Positions 60,741 through 64,000 of a stretch of 64,000 nt of DNA are shown piece after piece (positions within the stretch are counted from its first letter, which is position 1; every line of letters begins with the position of its first letter). The stretch covers positions 1 through 64,000 of the forward strand of contig NZ_QGTJ01000010.1 of NCBI RefSeq assembly GCF_003182095.1. The letters are read 5' to 3'. The notes under the pieces are model-generated. The model saw only the letters and a program-made list of their open reading frames with translations. It did no database searches and was not told the DNA's origin. The stretch comes from Plasticicumulans acidivorans. GTDB lineage: Bacteria > Pseudomonadota > Gammaproteobacteria > Competibacterales > Competibacteraceae. The translations under genes and the position numbers were made by a program.

Positions 60741-60781
60741 AGCGGCGCGCTGCACAGCGCGCCCGAGTGGAGACTCCCCCG

Positions 60782-61786
60782 ATGAGCGACGAGCGCAGGG
60801 CCTGGGACGAGCCGGCCACGCCCCCCGAACCGATGCGCCCGGCGCGCGAGCCCGATGCCCTGGCGCAGCTGGCGACGGTTGCCGCGCAGCTGCTGGTCGA
60901 GCAGCGGCGGGCACGACGCTGGAAACTGGTGTTCCGCATTGCCTGGTTCGCGCTGGCGGCGCTGCTGGTCAAGGCGATGATCGAGCAGACGGTCGACGGC
61001 TCCGGCGCAGTGATCGATGGCGGCGGGCGTCATGCCGCCGTGGTCGAGCTGAGCGGCCTGATCGCCAGCAGCGAGAGCGCCAACGCCGACCGTTTCGCCC
61101 AGGGCCTGAAGGCGGCCTTTGAAGACCGCGACGCCGCCGGCATCATCATCGCTATCGACAGCCCCGGCGGCAGCCCGGTGCAGGCCGGGCAGATGTATGC
61201 CGAGATTCGTCGCCAGCGCGCTGCGCACCCGGACAAGCCGGTGTACGCCGTGATCGGCGATGCCGGCGCTTCGGGCGGTTACTATGTCGCCGCCGCGGCG
61301 CAGGAGATCTACGCCGATCGCGCCAGCATCGTCGGCTCGATCGGCGTGCGCATGGACAGCTTCGGCTTCGTCGAGGCGATGAAAAACCTCGGCGTCGAGC
61401 GCCGGCTGCTGACCTCCGGTAACAACAAGGGGCTGCTCGATCCGTTCAGCCCGGAGAATCCGCAGCAGGTGCGCCATGTGCAAAGCCTGCTCGACAATAT
61501 CCACGGCCAGTTCATCGCGGCGGTGAAAGAAGGCCGCGGCGAGCGCCTGAGCAACGATCCGGTGCTGTTTTCCGGTCTGATCTGGACCGGCGAGCAGGCC
61601 GTCGCGCTGGGCCTGATCGACGGCCTCGGCTCGACCCGCTCGGTGGCGCGTGACAAGCTCGGCACGGAACGCCTGAAGGATTTCACCCGTCGCGAGCGGG
61701 CGGTCGACCGCCTGTTCGGCAGCGTGGGGGCGAGCCTGGGCCAAGGCCTGCTGCGCGCCCTCGGCCTGGACGCAGCGCTGCGCTGA
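60782..61786 (+). CDS. sppA: S49-family signal peptide peptidase (SppA-like)
   Basis: 334 residues from ATG 60782 (GGAG upstream). A cytoplasmic N-terminus and a single membrane helix (about 50-67: LVFRIAWFALAALLVK) are followed by one S49 domain with IDSPGGSPVQAG. The nucleophile Ser is in GDAGASGGYYVA and the general-base Lys in GNNKGLLDPF. It is the short SppA form, about half of E. coli SppA. It degrades cleaved signal peptides in the membrane. Confidence 0.92.
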   Translation: MSDERRAWDEPATPPEPMRPAREPDALAQLATVAAQLLVEQRRARRWKLVFRIAWFALAALLVKAMIEQTVDGSGAVIDGGGRHAAVVELSGLIASSESANADRFAQGLKAAFEDRDAAGIIIAIDSPGGSPVQAGQMYAEIRRQRAAHPDKPVYAVIGDAGASGGYYVAAAAQEIYADRASIVGSIGVRMDSFGFVEAMKNLGVERRLLTSGNNKGLLDPFSPENPQQVRHVQSLLDNIHGQFIAAVKEGRGERLSNDPVLFSGLIWTGEQAVALGLIDGLGSTRSVARDKLGTERLKDFTRRERAVDRLFGSVGASLGQGLLRALGLDAALR

Positions 61787-61836
61787 GCGGCGGCGTCCGC
61801 GGATCGCGATTCCGACCTGTTTGAAGGAGTTTTCCC

Positions 61837-62433
61837 GTGAGCGTGCCCACGCCCTCGATCTTTGAACGTTTTTTCCTCGCCTTCAGCGCCTTCGGCCGCA
61901 CGCTGTTCTCCTCGCGCTTCGCCACCGGCGTTGCCGGGCTGCGTCAGGGTGAGGCACCGGCGCCCGCATCGCAGCCATCGCCCGCAGTGGCCGAGCCCGT
62001 GCCGGTAGCGCCCGTGCCGGCTGCGGCGCCGCAGCCGGTGATGCTGCGCGAGGCAACCCCCGACGCCGCGCTGCAGCTGCTCGGCCTGCTGCAGCAGGAC
62101 GGCCGTTTCATCGATTTCCTGCAGGAGGACGTCGCCGCCTATTCCGACGCCGACATCGGCGCGGCGGCGCGCATCGTCCACGACGGTTGCCGCAAGGTCC
62201 TGCGCAACCACTTCGAACTGGCGCCGGTGCGCAGCGAGAACGAGGGCAGCCGGCTGACCATCCAGGCCGGCTTCGATCCCAACGCCCTGCGCCTGACCGG
62301 CAACGTCGTCGGCAGCGCGCCGTTCACCGGCACGCTGGTGCACCGCGGCTGGCGGGTGACCGAGGTGCGGCTGCCGAAGCTCGCCGACGGTCATGACGTC
62401 AGCGTCGTCGCTGCTGCCGAAGTGGAACTCTGA
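61837..62433 (+). CDS. DUF2760-type protein, likely partner of the Hsp70 gene
   Basis: 198 residues, GTG start at 61837 with AAGGAG. The N-terminus (SIFERFFLAFSAFGRTLFS) is an amphipathic or weakly hydrophobic helix. A Pro/Ala/Val linker (about 38-68) leads to a conserved C-terminal domain (LLGLLQQDGRFIDFLQEDV, IVHDGCRKVLRNHFEL, TGTLVHRGWRV). This matches DUF2760 as I know it. Such genes are commonly followed by an Hsp70 homologue, as here (50-base gap), suggesting a chaperone adaptor. Biochemical function unknown. Confidence 0.8.
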   Translation: MSVPTPSIFERFFLAFSAFGRTLFSSRFATGVAGLRQGEAPAPASQPSPAVAEPVPVAPVPAAAPQPVMLREATPDAALQLLGLLQQDGRFIDFLQEDVAAYSDADIGAAARIVHDGCRKVLRNHFELAPVRSENEGSRLTIQAGFDPNALRLTGNVVGSAPFTGTLVHRGWRVTEVRLPKLADGHDVSVVAAAEVEL

Positions 62434-62483
62434 CCCTCGCCGTACAGATCGCTGGCGCGCTGCGGCGCGCCCGGAGTCCGACC

Positions 62484-64000
<1,517 letters not shown>

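Overview
This is G+C-rich chromosomal DNA with strongly G/C-biased third codon positions. It looks like a housekeeping segment of a gammaproteobacterium. Gene order follows Pseudomonas in several blocks (mtaD-ubiG-mupP-yciK; mtnA-gyrA-serC-pheA-hisC-tyrA-aroA-cmk-rpsA-ihfB; comEC-exbBD-lpxK-Trm112-kdsB-LMW PTP-rne-rluC-HAD-sppA). It follows E. coli in rpsA-ihfB-lapAB-pyrF. The enlarged NAD-dependent DNA ligase (about 789 residues), the single Lol permease and the septation protein-YciI-BolA-PpiC cluster point towards the Xanthomonadales/Nevskiales side of the class. That placement is inference. No rRNA, tRNA, CRISPR array, transposase, integrase or prophage gene was seen.

Layout. 1-4141 (+): end of gcdH, a family III CoA-transferase, a semialdehyde dehydrogenase and an omega-aminotransferase, together a 5-aminovalerate/glutarate (lysine) catabolic operon closed by a terminator. 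4216-6612 (+): membrane PAS-GGDEF-EAL protein. 6621-7346 (-): cysZ. 7479-16932 (+): smc, zipA, ligA and a GAF-PAS-GGDEF-EAL protein whose GGDEF motif is degenerate. 16992-19040 (-): ppiC-like, bolA-like, yciI-like, yciB. 19244-24702 (+): YciO/Sua5-family gene, site-2 protease, trpS, scpA, scpB, rluB. 24751-29836 (-): mtaD, ubiG, mupP, two squalene/phytoene-synthase-like genes, yciK. 29962-31447: ompA-like gene (-) and a divergent orphan OmpR-type regulator (+). 31541-46910 (+): mtnA, gyrA, serC, pheA, hisC, tyrA, aroA, cmk, rpsA, ihfB, lapA, lapB, pyrF, comEA-like. 47010-54314 (+): lolC/E, lolD, comEC, exbB, exbD, lpxK, Trm112-like, kdsB. 54311-54592 (-): small unknown gene. 54604-55170 (+): LMW phosphatase. 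55276-58743 (-): rne. 59110-64000 (+): rluC, HAD phosphatase, sppA-like, DUF2760 gene, and an Hsp70-family gene cut by the window end.

How the genes work together. smc and scpAB give chromosome condensation; zipA, yciB and ligA serve division and replication. pheA, hisC, tyrA, aroA and serC form an aromatic/serine block feeding into cmk-rpsA. lolCD, lpxK, kdsB, lapAB and mupP cover envelope assembly, LPS control and peptidoglycan recycling. mtaD and mtnA handle methylthioadenosine. rne, rluB and rluC cover RNA decay and rRNA modification. Several spacers inside the long plus-strand operons hold strong hairpins.

The least explained parts are four. First, the pair of squalene/phytoene-synthase-like genes inserted between mupP and yciK, both with altered aspartate motifs. 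Second, the predicted rne leader, with a near-ideal promoter and a duplicated U-rich hairpin element. Third, the roughly 110-residue LigA insertion before BRCT. Fourth, the DUF2760-Hsp70 pair at the right edge.
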